Of a stretch of DNA of 60,766 bases, positions 41,804 through 51,015 are shown in pieces. The position numbers and the translations under genes are program-made. Below the pieces are notes generated by a model, which worked only from the letters and a program-made list of their open reading frames with translations, did not search any database and had not been told where the DNA came from. The stretch's first letter is position 1, and each line of letters begins with the position of its first letter. The DNA is from Polaromonas sp. (lineage in GTDB: Bacteria; Pseudomonadota; Gammaproteobacteria; Burkholderiales; Burkholderiaceae_C): positions 1 to 60,766 of the forward strand of contig JAQGLT010000069.1 of assembly GCA_028292745.1 (NCBI GenBank), given 5' to 3'.

Positions 41804-42963
41804 GCGAAAGTTCCTCGTCCCTGCCTCCATTGCTTCCGCCCGTGCCCCACGAGGCTGCGGCACCCGAGCGCATGCCGGCCCCGGCGCCCGCTCCGACAGA
41901 GGCGCATGCGACGCTGAGCGAAGCCTGGCTGGTTCCCCGCACCTGGGCCCTGGTCGTGGCGGGGCTGGCCGCAGGCGGCCTGCTCGGCAGCGCCTTGCTG
42001 TGGCAAAAGCTGGGCACCATTCAGGAAGAGCTGGCACGGCGCACCACCGATTCGAGTGCGCAGTCGATCGAGGCCCGCACCCTGGCGCGCGAGGCGCAGG
42101 ACAGCAACCGGGAGCTCTCGCTGCGGGTGGCGGCGCAGGAAACCCGCCTGAGCGAGGTCAGCCTGCAGCGCGCGCAGCTCGAAGAGCTGATGCAAAGCCT
42201 GTCGCGCTCGCGCGACGAAAACTTGGTGGTCGATGTCGAATCCGACCTGCGCCTGGCCCAGCAGCGGGCATTGCTGACCGGCAGCGCCGAGCCCTTGCTG
42301 GCAGCGCTCAACTCGGCCGAGCTGCGCCTGAGCCGCGCCGCCCAGCCCCGCCTCAATCCTCTGCAGCGTGCCATCACCCGGGATATCGACCGCATCAAGA
42401 GCGCCACCGTGACCGACGTGCCGGCGCTCATGCTCAAGCTCGATGAACTGTCCCGCCTGGTCGATGAGCTGCCCGTCCTCAACGAGATGGTGACGAACAG
42501 CGTGCCGCTGGCGGCGACCGACCAGGCGCTGGCCCCGGAGCCTGCCGCGTCGGCCACTGGCAGCGCCTGGCTGCCTGGCCTGGATACGCAGGCACTGCGG
42601 TCCTGGTCGGGGCGCATGCTGGGCAGCCTGTGGGCCGAAGCCCGGCAGTTGCTGCGCGTCAGCCGCATCGACCAGCCCGAGGCCGCGCTGCTGGCGCCCG
42701 AGCAGTCGTTTTTCCTGCGCGAAAACCTCAAGCTCCGGCTGCTCAATGCCCGCCTGGCGCTGCTTTCGCGCCAGACCGATGCCGCACGCGCCGACCTGCT
42801 CAACGCCAGCCTCTGGATGGGCAAGTATTTCGATCCTGCCGCGCGCAAGACCCAGGCGGCGATGGAACTGCTGGCGCAGGTGCAGAGCCAGCTCAAGACC
42901 ACCGAGCTGCCGCGGCTGGACGAGACCATGGCCGCGCTGGCCACGGCCGCCGCCGGCCGTTAG
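41800..42963 (+). CDS. hemX: HemX-like membrane protein (uroporphyrinogen-III C-methyltransferase-like name, no methylase domain)
   Basis: A 387-residue protein. The Pro/Ala-rich cytoplasmic N terminus is followed by one membrane segment (WALVVAGLAAGGLLGSALLW) and a long periplasmic alpha-helical region rich in heptad-like Glu/Leu/Arg patterns (SVQAEEL-type coiled coil, about residues 70-140). It has the length and position of HemX between hemD and hemY. Annotation as a methyltransferase for HemX is historical; no SAM site is seen. Its role in tetrapyrrole synthesis is unclear. Confidence 0.85.
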   Translation: MSESSSSLPPLLPPVPHEAAAPERMPAPAPAPTEAHATLSEAWLVPRTWALVVAGLAAGGLLGSALLWQKLGTIQEELARRTTDSSAQSIEARTLAREAQDSNRELSLRVAAQETRLSEVSLQRAQLEELMQSLSRSRDENLVVDVESDLRLAQQRALLTGSAEPLLAALNSAELRLSRAAQPRLNPLQRAITRDIDRIKSATVTDVPALMLKLDELSRLVDELPVLNEMVTNSVPLAATDQALAPEPAASATGSAWLPGLDTQALRSWSGRMLGSLWAEARQLLRVSRIDQPEAALLAPEQSFFLRENLKLRLLNARLALLSRQTDAARADLLNASLWMGKYFDPAARKTQAAMELLAQVQSQLKTTELPRLDETMAALATAAAGR

Positions 42964-42992
42964 CCGTTCACCACTGCACGGGTACAACGATC

Positions 42993-44285
42993 ATGCGCGC
43001 CGCCCTCTGGTTCATGGCCCTGTTCGGCATCGCCGTCGCGGTGGCGCTGTTTGCCGGCAATAACCAGGCGGTTGTCACCGTCTTCTGGCCGCCGCACCGC
43101 ATCGATATTTCTTTCAACCTGATGGTGCTGCTGCTCGCCGGCCTGTTCCTGATGCTCTACCTCGCGTCGCGGGCCATGACCGCCGTGTTTTCCCTGCCGG
43201 TCGAGGCGCGTCGCTGGCGTGCCCAGCAAAAAGAGCGCGCCATGTACGGCGCACTCATGGATGCGCTGGCGCACCTGATGGCAGGGCGTTACATCCGTTC
43301 GGCCAAGTCGGCCCAGAATGCGCTGGCGCAGGAAAAAAGCCTGGGCGTGGCCACCGATGAGTCCGGCCATCACGCCGGCGGCCACAGCGACAGCCTGGCC
43401 AGCCAGTTGCGGTCGCTGGCGCACCTGCTGGTGGCCGAGAGCGCGCAGGCGCTGCAAAACAAGGCCCAGCGGGACCAGCATCTGCAGCTGGCGCTGCAGT
43501 ATTCGGGCACCCGCCATGCGCAGGAAATGCGCGAAGGCGTTTTGTTTCGTGCGGCAAGGTGGGCGCTGGAGGAGCACGATGCCGCAGCCACCCTGGAGTG
43601 GCTGGGCCAGCTGCCCCAGGGCGCGGCCCGCCGCACGCTGGCCCTGCGCATGAAACTGCGCGCGGCCCGCTATGGACGCCATACCCTGGCAGCGCTGGAG
43701 ACGGCCCGCCTGCTGGCCAAGCACCGCGCTTTTTCACCGGTGGCGGCCCAAAGCATCGTGCGCGGCCTGGCGCTGGAGCTGCTCAATGATGCCCATGATC
43801 CCGCGCAGCTTCAGCAGGCCTGGTCGCTGCTGGACGACAGCGAGCGCGCCATGCCCGAGCTCGGGGTGCATGCGGCGGCGCGGCTGATGAGTTTGAATGG
43901 CGACGCGGCGCTGGCCCGCGCCTGGCTGCTGCCGGTCTGGGACAGCATGGTGCAGGCGCGCTCGGAGCTGGGCGACAACCTGCGCATCAAGCTGATCAGC
44001 GTGCTTGAGGACGGCATGGACTCGCTCGATGCCGAGTGGCTGGCGCGTATCGAGGCGGCGCAGTTCAACCGGCCGCGCGACGCCAACCTTTTGTACCTGG
44101 CCGGCATGGCCTGCCTGAGCCGCCAGCTCTGGGGCAAGGCGCGCCAGCTGCTGACGCAGGCCGCGCCGGCCTTGCAGGATCGGCTGCTGCACCGCAATGC
44201 CTGGCGCGCGCTGGCCGTGCTGGCCGAACAGCGCGGCGACGAAGCCGCTGCCATTGAGGCCTACAAGCGCGCCGCCCAGCTGTAG
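42993..44285 (+). CDS. hemY: HemY-family tetratricopeptide membrane protein
   Basis: A 430-residue inner-membrane protein. The conserved HemY N terminus has two membrane segments: ALWFMALFGIAVAVALFAG and FNLMVLLLAGLFLMLYLASRAM. The second is followed by a cytoplasmic, helical TPR-like region (ALMDALAHLMAGRYIRSAKSAQNA and later repeats ending EQRGDEAAAIEAYKRAAQL). It closes the hem operon 29 bp after hemX. The family name is not proof of an enzymatic step. The frame is open further upstream within hemX in another phase; ATG 42993 is the family start. Confidence 0.88.
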   Translation: MRAALWFMALFGIAVAVALFAGNNQAVVTVFWPPHRIDISFNLMVLLLAGLFLMLYLASRAMTAVFSLPVEARRWRAQQKERAMYGALMDALAHLMAGRYIRSAKSAQNALAQEKSLGVATDESGHHAGGHSDSLASQLRSLAHLLVAESAQALQNKAQRDQHLQLALQYSGTRHAQEMREGVLFRAARWALEEHDAAATLEWLGQLPQGAARRTLALRMKLRAARYGRHTLAALETARLLAKHRAFSPVAAQSIVRGLALELLNDAHDPAQLQQAWSLLDDSERAMPELGVHAAARLMSLNGDAALARAWLLPVWDSMVQARSELGDNLRIKLISVLEDGMDSLDAEWLARIEAAQFNRPRDANLLYLAGMACLSRQLWGKARQLLTQAAPALQDRLLHRNAWRALAVLAEQRGDEAAAIEAYKRAAQL

Positions 44286-44335
44286 GCGGCCCGGCCAGCA
44301 ACTGCCAACTGCATATTGCCTGGCATGAGGCAGCT

Positions 44336-44725
44336 TCATGACGAGCGATACCAGTTCCACGCCAAGGCAGCAACAACGATCCAGATAAAGATAATGGCGA
44401 TTGCCCCCGAATAGCTCTTGGGCCGATCCTGCCGGGCCTGCATCCAGCGGTCCGCTTCCAGCCGGCAGGTGGCCACGACTTCATCGGGCAGCAGGCGCAC
44501 CGCCAGCCAGATCATTGCCGGCAGCAAGAGCGCTTCGTCCAGGTAGCCCAGAACGGGAATGAAATCGGGAATCAGGTCGATCGGGCTCAAGGCATACGCC
44601 ACCGCCACAAAACACACCACCTTGGCCAGCAGCGGCGTGGCCGGATGGCGCCGGGCAAACCACAGCATGACCGCATCGCGCTTGATGCGCCTGGCCCACT
44701 GCCGAATCGGGTCGGTGATTGCCAT
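44336..44725 (-). CDS. DUF1232 (YkvA) family membrane protein
   Basis: A 129-residue protein with the DUF1232 core AYALSPIDLIPDFIPVLGYLDEALLLPAMIW and a C-terminal membrane segment (GAIAIIFIWIVVAALAWNWY). The function is unknown; such proteins are widespread small membrane proteins. ATG 44725 has AAAGG upstream; the frame is open to 44803 but without a ribosome binding site. It is downstream of rne on the same strand but separated by two hairpins, one with a T-run, so it probably has its own promoter. It converges with hemY. Confidence 0.85.
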   Translation of the reverse strand: MAITDPIRQWARRIKRDAVMLWFARRHPATPLLAKVVCFVAVAYALSPIDLIPDFIPVLGYLDEALLLPAMIWLAVRLLPDEVVATCRLEADRWMQARQDRPKSYSGAIAIIFIWIVVAALAWNWYRSS

Positions 44726-44793
44726 GGTGGCAAAGCCTTTCGTTAAAACCTCTGGATTTTGCTTTCGCCGCATTTTCAACCGGGCAAAAAAAA

Positions 44794-44815
44794 GCCGCAG
44801 CACGAGGGATGCGGC
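44794..44815 (-). terminator. Rho-independent terminator of rne
   Basis: On the minus strand, GCCGCA, a 10-nt loop, TGCGGC, followed by eight T's (plus-strand A-run 44786-44793). It lies about 65 bp after the rne stop. Confidence 0.75.
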
Positions 44816-44827
44816 CTTGGCTCAAGC

Positions 44828-44866
44828 CGGACACCGCCATCCTTTTTCAAGAATAGGCGGTGTCCG
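44828..44866. repeat. 11-bp perfect inverted repeat after rne
   Basis: CGGACACCGCC / GGCGGTGTCCG with a 17-nt A/T-rich loop, between the rne stop and its terminator. It can form a stable mRNA hairpin that may protect the 3' end or add to termination. Confidence 0.75.
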
Positions 44867-44881
44867 ACCAGCACCGGTCGT

Positions 44882-47800
44882 TCAGCCGGCCGACTTTTCG
44901 AACGGCAGCGGCATGCTGCCCAGGTCACGCTTGGTTTCCACCAGCACCAAGGGCGCCTCGTCCACCACGACGGCAGGCGGGCGCTCGCGCGGCACCTGGA
45001 TCGGCTTGACTTCGGCGGCGATGGCCGCCTTTGCTTCAGCGATCTTGGCCGCATCCGAGTTGATCCACTGCAGGCCCGAACTCTCTGCCACCTGCGCCAG
45101 GTCCTGCAAAGGCAGGTCGTACGCCTGCACCTTGGGCAGGGCGCCAGCGGTCGCGACAGGTGTTGCTGCCGCTGGCGCCACGGGCACCGGTGCCTGCACA
45201 GCGGCAGGCGCGGGTGCTTGTGCCGTCACTGGCGCTGGGCTGGCTGGCGCAGCCGATGCCACTGCTACGAATTCAGCAGCTACTGGCGCTTGCTGATCCT
45301 GCGGTTGAGCCGGATTTGTCTCAAAAACATCGGTTCTGGCCACGGCCTCGGTGCCCTCGACGGCCTGTTCGTTGCGTTCTCCGCGTTCACCCCGTTCACG
45401 CCGGTCGCGGCCATAACGGTCACGGCTGCGGCGTTCGCGTGGCTGGCGCTCCTGGCTGTCTTCCTGGCCGTCCGGGCGGGCCGCAACCTCATCGGCCGCA
45501 AGCACCGGGGCAGCCGGGCTGCCGACTTCGGCAGGAACCGGCACTGCGGCTGGACGGGCGGCATCGAAAATGTCAGCCTGGGCCGCAGCAACCGGTGCGG
45601 CGGCTGCGTCAGTCCGCTCGCCGCGGCGCTCGTTGCGGCGACCGTTGCGCTCTACGCCCCGTTCACCGCGCTCAGCCCGTTCACCACGCTCACGCGCAGC
45701 CTCGCCAGAGGCCTCTTCGCCACGCCCTTCGGCGCGGACCTCCTGCCGTCCTTCTCCGCGTCCGCCCTGTGGGCGGCGGTCGTTCTCACGCAACGGCTCC
45801 TGTGCCGGTCGTTCCTGGCGCGGCGCTGGCGCATCGCTCCCCGCCGCAGCGGCCATGGCGGCCTGGTTGGCAAGCGCCAGATCCTGTTCGGCGGCATCGC
45901 GCGGTGCGCGCTCACCGCGTTCCGAGCGCTCGGCACGCTCTGGGCGCTCCCCGCGTGGGCGGTTCCGGTCACCACGGCCCTCGCGGTTTGGTCCTTCGTT
46001 GCCACGCGGCTGGGCGTCGCCGGCATTCTCGCCGCGGCTGTCAGGCCGATTTTCAGCGCGGTGGTCACCGGCTGCCGGACGTTCCTGGCGTTCTGGACGT
46101 TCCTGACGCTCGGGGCGGCCTCCTTCGGCACGTCCTTCGGCATGACGGTCGCGGCGTTCGCCGTTACGACCCTCAGGACGGGCTTCGGACGAGGCGGTTT
46201 CGGCGCGGCCGTCACGCCCACGGCCGCGACGGCTGTCGCGCCCGCCACGCTCGGGCCGTTCGCCGCGTCCCTCGGCAGGACGGCTTTCACGCGGTGCCTC
46301 GTCCTTTTTCACTTCACGCAAGACCGGCGCAGCCGGTGTTGGCGCTGGCGCCGGGGTGTCGGCCATGCCGAACAGGTTTTTGATCCAGCTGAACAGGCCT
46401 GTTTCTGCCGGGGCAGGTGCCGGAACATGAACGGGCGCCGGAGGTGGCGCCTTGGGCGCTGCGGCAGCGACTGCCACCGGTTTTGGCGGCGCCATCGGGG
46501 CCGGGGCATCGGGCAGCACGCCCTTGATGATGGGTTCCTGCTTGTTGTGCTTTTCCTGGCTGCGGCGCGTCACCGTGGTCGGGTCTTCATGCTCCTCGGC
46601 CATCTTGTAGCTGGCTTCGATGTTGTCCAGGCGGGGATCGTCGTGCTTCAAGCGCTCTAACTTGTAGTTGGGGGTTTCCAGCGTCTTGTTGGGCACCAGC
46701 AGCACGTTGATGCGCTGCTTCATCTCGATCTTGCTGATTTCCGAGCGCTTTTCATTCAGCAGGAACGACGCCACATCGACCGGCACTTGGCATAGCACCG
46801 AGGCGGTGCTGTCTTTGAGCGACTCTTCCTGGATGATGCGCAGAATCTGCAGCGCCGAGCTTTCGGTGTCGCGGATGTGGCCGGAGCCGCCGCAGCGCGG
46901 GCAGGGAATCGACGCGCCTTCGGAGAGGGCCGGGCGCAGCCGCTGGCGGCTCATTTCCATCAGGCCGAACTTGCTGATGGTGCCGAACTGCACCCGGGCG
47001 CGGTCTTGCCGCAGCGCGTCGCGCAGGCGGTTTTCCACATCGCGGCGGTTGCGCGACTCTTCCATGTCGATGAAGTCGATGACGATCAGGCCGCCCAGGT
47101 CACGCAGGCGCATCTGGCGCGCCACCTCGTCAGCAGCCTCCAGATTGGTGCGGGTGGCGGTTTCCTCGATGTCGCCGCCCTTGATGGCGCGCGCCGAGTT
47201 GACGTCGATCGACACCAGTGCCTCGGTGTGGTCGATGACGATGGCGCCGCCCGAAGGCAACTGCACCGTGCGGGCGTAGGCCGACTCGATCTGGTGCTCG
47301 ATCTGGAAGCGCGAGAACAGCGGCGCGTCGTCGCGGTAGCGCTTGACGCGGTGCTCATGCTCGGGCATCACATGCGCCATGAACTGGCGCGCCTGCTCGT
47401 ACACGTCGTCGGTGTCGAACAGAATATCGCCGATGTCGCTGTTGAAGTAATCACGGATGGCGCGGATCACCAGGCTCGATTCCTGGTAGATCAGGAAGGC
47501 GCCCTTGCCGCCCTTGCCGGCGCCATCGATGGCTGTCCAGAGCTTGAGCAGGTAGTTCAAATCCCATTGCAGTTCAGGCGCGCTGCGGCCGATGCCCGCG
47601 GTGCGGGCAATGATGCTGGCGCCGGCCGGGTATTCCAGCTTGTCCATCGCCTCCTTCAACTCGGCGCGGTCCTCGCCCTCGATGCGGCGCGACACGCCAC
47701 CGCCACGCGGGTTGTTGGGCATCAGCACCACATAACGGCCGGCCAGCGAGACAAAGGTGGTCAGCGCCGCGCCCTTGTTGCCGCGTTCCTCTTTTTCCAC

Positions 47801-48106
47801 CTGGACCAGCAGTTCCTGGCCTTCCCGGATCACATCGCTGATGCGCGCCTGGCTGACCGACACACCTTGCGTGAAGTACTGCTTGGAGATTTCCTTGAAC
47901 GGCAAGAAGCCGTGGCGGTCCTCGCCGTAGTCGACGAAGCACGCTTCCAGCGACGGCTCGACGCGGGTGACGACGGCCTTGTAGATATTGCCCTTGCGCT
48001 GTTCGCGCCCTTCAATTTCAATTTCGTAGTCGAGGAGTTTTTGTCCGTCGACAATCGCCAGGCGGCGTTCTTCGGCCTGTGTGGCGTTGACCAACATGCG
48101 TTTCAT
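44882..48106 (-). CDS. rne: ribonuclease E
   Basis: A 1074-residue endoribonuclease, the core of the RNA degradosome. The conserved N-terminal catalytic half starts [21 protein letters not shown] and has the S1 domain ([23 protein letters not shown]), the Mg-binding Asp sites ([12 protein letters not shown] and VIDFIDMEE) and the Zn-link CPRCGGSGH. The C-terminal half (from ~residue 520) is a long disordered Arg/Glu/Gly/Pro-rich scaffold. Residues 930-948 are encoded by repeat copy L. It ends in the conserved beta-proteobacterial tail [23 protein letters not shown]. The 5' leader (48107-48690) is long, as expected for autoregulated rne. Confidence 0.97.
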   Translation of the reverse strand: MKRMLVNATQAEERRLAIVDGQKLLDYEIEIEGREQRKGNIYKAVVTRVEPSLEACFVDYGEDRHGFLPFKEISKQYFTQGVSVSQARISDVIREGQELLVQVEKEERGNKGAALTTFVSLAGRYVVLMPNNPRGGGVSRRIEGEDRAELKEAMDKLEYPAGASIIARTAGIGRSAPELQWDLNYLLKLWTAIDGAGKGGKGAFLIYQESSLVIRAIRDYFNSDIGDILFDTDDVYEQARQFMAHVMPEHEHRVKRYRDDAPLFSRFQIEHQIESAYARTVQLPSGGAIVIDHTEALVSIDVNSARAIKGGDIEETATRTNLEAADEVARQMRLRDLGGLIVIDFIDMEESRNRRDVENRLRDALRQDRARVQFGTISKFGLMEMSRQRLRPALSEGASIPCPRCGGSGHIRDTESSALQILRIIQEESLKDSTASVLCQVPVDVASFLLNEKRSEISKIEMKQRINVLLVPNKTLETPNYKLERLKHDDPRLDNIEASYKMAEEHEDPTTVTRRSQEKHNKQEPIIKGVLPDAPAPMAPPKPVAVAAAAPKAPPPAPVHVPAPAPAETGLFSWIKNLFGMADTPAPAPTPAAPVLREVKKDEAPRESRPAEGRGERPERGGRDSRRGRGRDGRAETASSEARPEGRNGERRDRHAEGRAEGGRPERQERPERQERPAAGDHRAENRPDSRGENAGDAQPRGNEGPNREGRGDRNRPRGERPERAERSERGERAPRDAAEQDLALANQAAMAAAAGSDAPAPRQERPAQEPLRENDRRPQGGRGEGRQEVRAEGRGEEASGEAARERGERAERGERGVERNGRRNERRGERTDAAAAPVAAAQADIFDAARPAAVPVPAEVGSPAAPVLAADEVAARPDGQEDSQERQPRERRSRDRYGRDRRERGERGERNEQAVEGTEAVARTDVFETNPAQPQDQQAPVAAEFVAVASAAPASPAPVTAQAPAPAAVQAPVPVAPAAATPVATAGALPKVQAYDLPLQDLAQVAESSGLQWINSDAAKIAEAKAAIAAEVKPIQVPRERPPAVVVDEAPLVLVETKRDLGSMPLPFEKSAG
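45263..45318 (-). repeat. dispersed palindromic repeat, copy L, inside rne
   Basis: On the sense strand: CAAATCCGGCTCAACCGCA, spacer, GCAAGCGCC, AGTAGCTGCTGAATTCGTAGCA. It encodes [18 protein letters not shown] in the disordered tail of RNase E, in the same frame as copies E and K. Confidence 0.8.
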
Positions 48107-48217
48107 GGGTATTCCTTCATCTTCTTCGTTCTAAAACCCAAAAATGGGTGAACGACGCCATAAGCAACGCAGTGCGAACGTGGGGAATTGCCGGAGAGCT
48201 TTTGACGGGCACCGGCC

Positions 48218-48245
48218 GACTGAAATCAGTCAGCCAGTTTCAGTC
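48218..48245 (-). promoter_or_regulatory. overlapping inverted repeats in the rne leader (alternative hairpins)
   Basis: GACTGAAA at 48218-48225 can pair with TTTCAGTC at 48238-48245 (8 bp, 12-nt loop), or GACTGA can fold onto TCAGTC at 48226-48231. The two structures exclude one another. It lies about 110 bp upstream of the rne start codon. Confidence 0.4.
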
Positions 48246-48290
48246 TGGGCGTTGGCGCATGGATGGGGTGAGCAGGTATCTGACAGGATT

Positions 48291-48345
48291 TGCTACAGAA
48301 AAAGTAGCTGTTTGCGCCCGCTGTTGAAGGGCGGCAGGCTGATTT
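48291..48345 (-). repeat. dispersed palindromic repeat, copy M
   Basis: Plus strand: TGCTACAGAAAAAGTAGCTGTTTGCGC, spacer, GGGCGGCAGGCTGATTTATG, i.e. the reverse of the consensus. It lies in the rne leader/promoter region. Confidence 0.7.
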
Positions 48346-48693
48346 ATGCCGTAAAGCAGGGCCAGAAGGCGCCGCAGGCAACTAAAAATCAGACTGACCG
48401 GTGCTGTCATCAGAAGGTTACCTGTTAAAGGACTTGGTCTCACCTGGATCCGCATGCAGCCAGCAGTTTCTTCACTGGCGGCTGCACACATTGGTATTCC
48501 GTAGTTGTATTCGCAAAACGTCGGCTCGTCCGCATGGCAAAACCCGGTGGCGAGGTGCCTGGCACGCGTCGCTTGCGGGTAGCTGCCACCGGTGGCATCG
48601 ACCTTCCAGCGAGGCTGTCTGCAGGCCTTTTAAAGGCTGTGGATAGGTGTGGACTAAACTCCAGACAAATCAACTACTTACAGCTTATCGCTA

Positions 48694-49881
48694 GTGAAAC
48701 ACATTATAGGGGCAGCTTCAGGCAAAGCGAAACGCCCGGCAAAAGCGCCTGTCCGACCTGTGACTGCAGTCATTGCGCCCAGAATCGAGCCTTCACCCGC
48801 ACCTTTAACTGCACCTCGAAAGCCTGAATTAGTCGCTGTGGCGCTTCCCCAGGCGACTCTGGTCACGGTCGAGGAAGATTACGCGGGTCAGCGGCTCGAC
48901 AATTTCCTGATCCGCCAGCTCAAGGGGGTGCCCAAGACCCACGTCTACCGCATCATTCGCAGCGGTGAGGTGCGGGTGAACAAGGGCCGGGCACATGCCG
49001 ACACGCGCGTCGAGGCTGGCGACATCGTGCGCCTGCCACCTGTTCGCACATCCGAGCGTGCGGAGCAGAAAGCCCAGGCGATGGCTGAAGAAGTGGCACG
49101 CCACGGTGCCAGTTCCACCGTTGGCGGCTATGCGCCTTCACGCGAATTCCCCATTCTTTTCGAGGACGACTTTCTGCTTGCGATCGACAAGCCCGCAGGC
49201 GTGGCCGTGCACGGCGGCAGCGGCGTGAGCTTTGGCGTCATCGAGCAACTCCGGATGGCCCGGCCCGATGCCGACTTTCTGGAACTGGTGCATCGGCTAG
49301 ACCGCGAAACCAGCGGCATCTTGCTGATCGCCAAGCGTCGCATGGCGCTCAAACTGCTCCAGGAGCAATTCCGGGAGCGCGAAACCGACAAGGTGTACCT
49401 GGCATTGGTCGGCGGTAACTGGCCCGCCAGCCAGCGCGTGATCGACAAGGGGCTGCACAAATACCTGCTGCCCAATGGCGAACGGCGCGTCAAGATCGTG
49501 CCCAACGACCACCCTGACGCCATGCGCTCGGTCACGCTGGTCAAGGTGAAGGCGCAGATTGCCGCCAATCCGCTCGCATCAGGCATGCCGTTTACCTTGC
49601 TTGAAGTCACCATCAAGACCGGGCGCACCCACCAGATCCGTGTGCATCTGGCCGATGCGGGGCATCCGATTGCCGGAGATGACAAGTATGGCGATTTTGA
49701 GCTGAACAAGGCACTGCAGCGCAGCAGCGACGGCGCCACATCGCTGAAAAGAATGTTTTTGCACGCCTGGAGTTTGAAATTCAACCATCCCAAAACCCGT
49801 AAGGCAATCCAGCTCCAGGCGGCTTTGCCGCAGGAACTCCAGCAATTCCTGCCGTCACGGGGGCCGGAGCCCCTTCTGTGA
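48694..49881 (+). CDS. rluC: 23S rRNA pseudouridine synthase, RluC type
   Basis: A 395-residue enzyme. A basic N-terminal extension is followed by an S4 RNA-binding domain (AGQRLDNFLIRQLKGVPKTHVYRIIRSGEVRVNKGR) and the synthase domain with catalytic Asp in VHRLDRETSGILLIAKRR. KTGRTHQIRVHLADAGHPIAGDDKYGD is the conserved C-terminal motif. E. coli RluC modifies 23S positions 955, 2504 and 2580. The start is GTG 48694; the first ~50 residues are poorly conserved, so a later start is possible. rluC next to rne in divergent orientation is common in proteobacteria. Confidence 0.93.
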   Translation: MKHIIGAASGKAKRPAKAPVRPVTAVIAPRIEPSPAPLTAPRKPELVAVALPQATLVTVEEDYAGQRLDNFLIRQLKGVPKTHVYRIIRSGEVRVNKGRAHADTRVEAGDIVRLPPVRTSERAEQKAQAMAEEVARHGASSTVGGYAPSREFPILFEDDFLLAIDKPAGVAVHGGSGVSFGVIEQLRMARPDADFLELVHRLDRETSGILLIAKRRMALKLLQEQFRERETDKVYLALVGGNWPASQRVIDKGLHKYLLPNGERRVKIVPNDHPDAMRSVTLVKVKAQIAANPLASGMPFTLLEVTIKTGRTHQIRVHLADAGHPIAGDDKYGDFELNKALQRSSDGATSLKRMFLHAWSLKFNHPKTRKAIQLQAALPQELQQFLPSRGPEPLL

Positions 49882-49951
49882 AAGCTGTAAATTCCTGAGA
49901 AATTGCATGACCGTCTGAAGGCTTGCCTGGCATGCGGCGACAATCCGCCGC

Positions 49952-50611
49952 ATGCAATCTAGAAACTTTGACCTGATCGCCTTCGATTGGGACGGCACCC
50001 TGTTTGATTCGACCCAGATCATCGTGCGCTGTATTCAGGCAGCGGTATGCGACGTGGGCGGCAAAGAGCCCACGGCGCAAGCCGCGGCTTACGTCATTGG
50101 ATTGGGCTTGATGCAAGCCCTTGCCCATGCCGCCCCTGACGTGCCGCCTGAAAAATATCCTGAACTGGGTGCGCGCTACCGTCACCATTACGCCAGGCAC
50201 TTCAATGACCTGAGCCTGTTTGCCGGGGCGTTGCCGCTGCTCGATGCGCTCAAGGCACGCGGCCACCTGCTCGCGGTGGCGACTGGAAAATCGCGTCGTG
50301 GCCTGGATGAAGCACTGCAAAGCGTTGAACTCAAAGGTGTTTTTGACGCGTCACGCACAGCGGATGAAACGGCGGGCAAACCCGACCCGCTGATGCTGCA
50401 GGAACTGATGGCACAGTTTGACCTTCCTGCTGACAGAGTATTGATGATCGGGGACACCACCCACGACTTGCAGATGGCGCTCAACGCCGGTTGCGCCAGT
50501 GTCGGGGTCAGCTACGGCGCCCATGAACCCGAAGCCTTCACCTATTTAAGGTCACTCCATGTCGCGCATTCGGTGCAGGATCTGCACGGTTGGCTGCTTG
50601 TTCATGGCTGA
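49952..50611 (+). CDS. HAD-family hydrolase, phosphoglycolate phosphatase-like (HAD-IA)
   Basis: A 219-residue phosphatase. Motif I DWDGTLFDST supplies nucleophile Asp12 and acid/base Asp14; motif II is VATGKS; motif III Lys is in AGKPDP; motif IV is MIGDTTHDLQMA. The alpha-helical cap between motifs I and II fits subclass IA. Relatives include Gph; the substrate is not established. It lies between rluC and the Rieske gene on the same strand, 70 bp after rluC and 8 bp before the Rieske start, an arrangement I recall from Burkholderiales. Confidence 0.9.
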   Translation: MQSRNFDLIAFDWDGTLFDSTQIIVRCIQAAVCDVGGKEPTAQAAAYVIGLGLMQALAHAAPDVPPEKYPELGARYRHHYARHFNDLSLFAGALPLLDALKARGHLLAVATGKSRRGLDEALQSVELKGVFDASRTADETAGKPDPLMLQELMAQFDLPADRVLMIGDTTHDLQMALNAGCASVGVSYGAHEPEAFTYLRSLHVAHSVQDLHGWLLVHG

Positions 50612-50619
50612 GGCCCGCA

Positions 50620-50994
50620 ATGCCTGCCATGGATGAGCTGATACCGCTTTGCCGTGGTTCGGATTTGCTCGACAGTGGCCTGGCAGTGCCTTTTGATGTC
50701 AACTATGCCGGCCAGACCTGCCGCGCTTTCGCTGTCCGTTATCGAGGGACGCCACACGCTTATCTCAACCGCTGTACCCATGTGGCCATGGAACTCGATT
50801 GGCAGCCCAACCGGGTGTTTGACGAAGGCGGCCAGTGGCTGCTCTGTGCCAGCCATGGCGCTGCCTACCGGCCCGATACCGGCCAATGCGCAGCAGGGCC
50901 TTGCCGCGGCGGGCTGGTCAAGATCATGCTTACCGAGCGCGGCGGCATTGTTTATTGGCATGCTGCTTACAACCTCAAGCCGGTCTTGTTTTAA
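50620..50994 (+). CDS. Rieske [2Fe-2S] protein
   Basis: A 124-residue single-domain Rieske protein. Ligand motifs are CTH at residues 52-54 and CASH at 76-79, i.e. C-x-H and C-x2-H, with HGAAYRPDTGQCAAGPCRGG after the second pair. No membrane segment or oxygenase domain is fused, so it is a ferredoxin-type Rieske protein whose partner is unknown. ATG 50620 has GAGG 8 bp upstream; another Met lies three codons later. It sits between the HAD phosphatase and sppA, possibly in one transcript. Confidence 0.9.
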   Translation: MPAMDELIPLCRGSDLLDSGLAVPFDVNYAGQTCRAFAVRYRGTPHAYLNRCTHVAMELDWQPNRVFDEGGQWLLCASHGAAYRPDTGQCAAGPCRGGLVKIMLTERGGIVYWHAAYNLKPVLF

Positions 50995-51015
50995 TATTTC
51001 TCTAAACTAGCGCCC

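Larger units (their letters stand above)
48107..48693. other. divergent region between rne and rluC, with the likely rne leader
   Basis: About 590 bp. It holds repeat copy M (48291-48345) and a set of overlapping inverted repeats at 48218-48245. A near-palindrome AGGCCTTT/TAAAGGCT lies near 48623. No gene is visible. The rne leader is likely to lie here, and RNase E is known to control its own mRNA through its leader in E. coli. Confidence 0.55.

Noticed and set aside
44759..46660. 633-codon open frame on the plus strand opposite the rne C-terminal half
   Set aside because: It arises from the low-complexity Arg/Glu/Gly tail of RNase E; no ribosome binding site or domain is visible.
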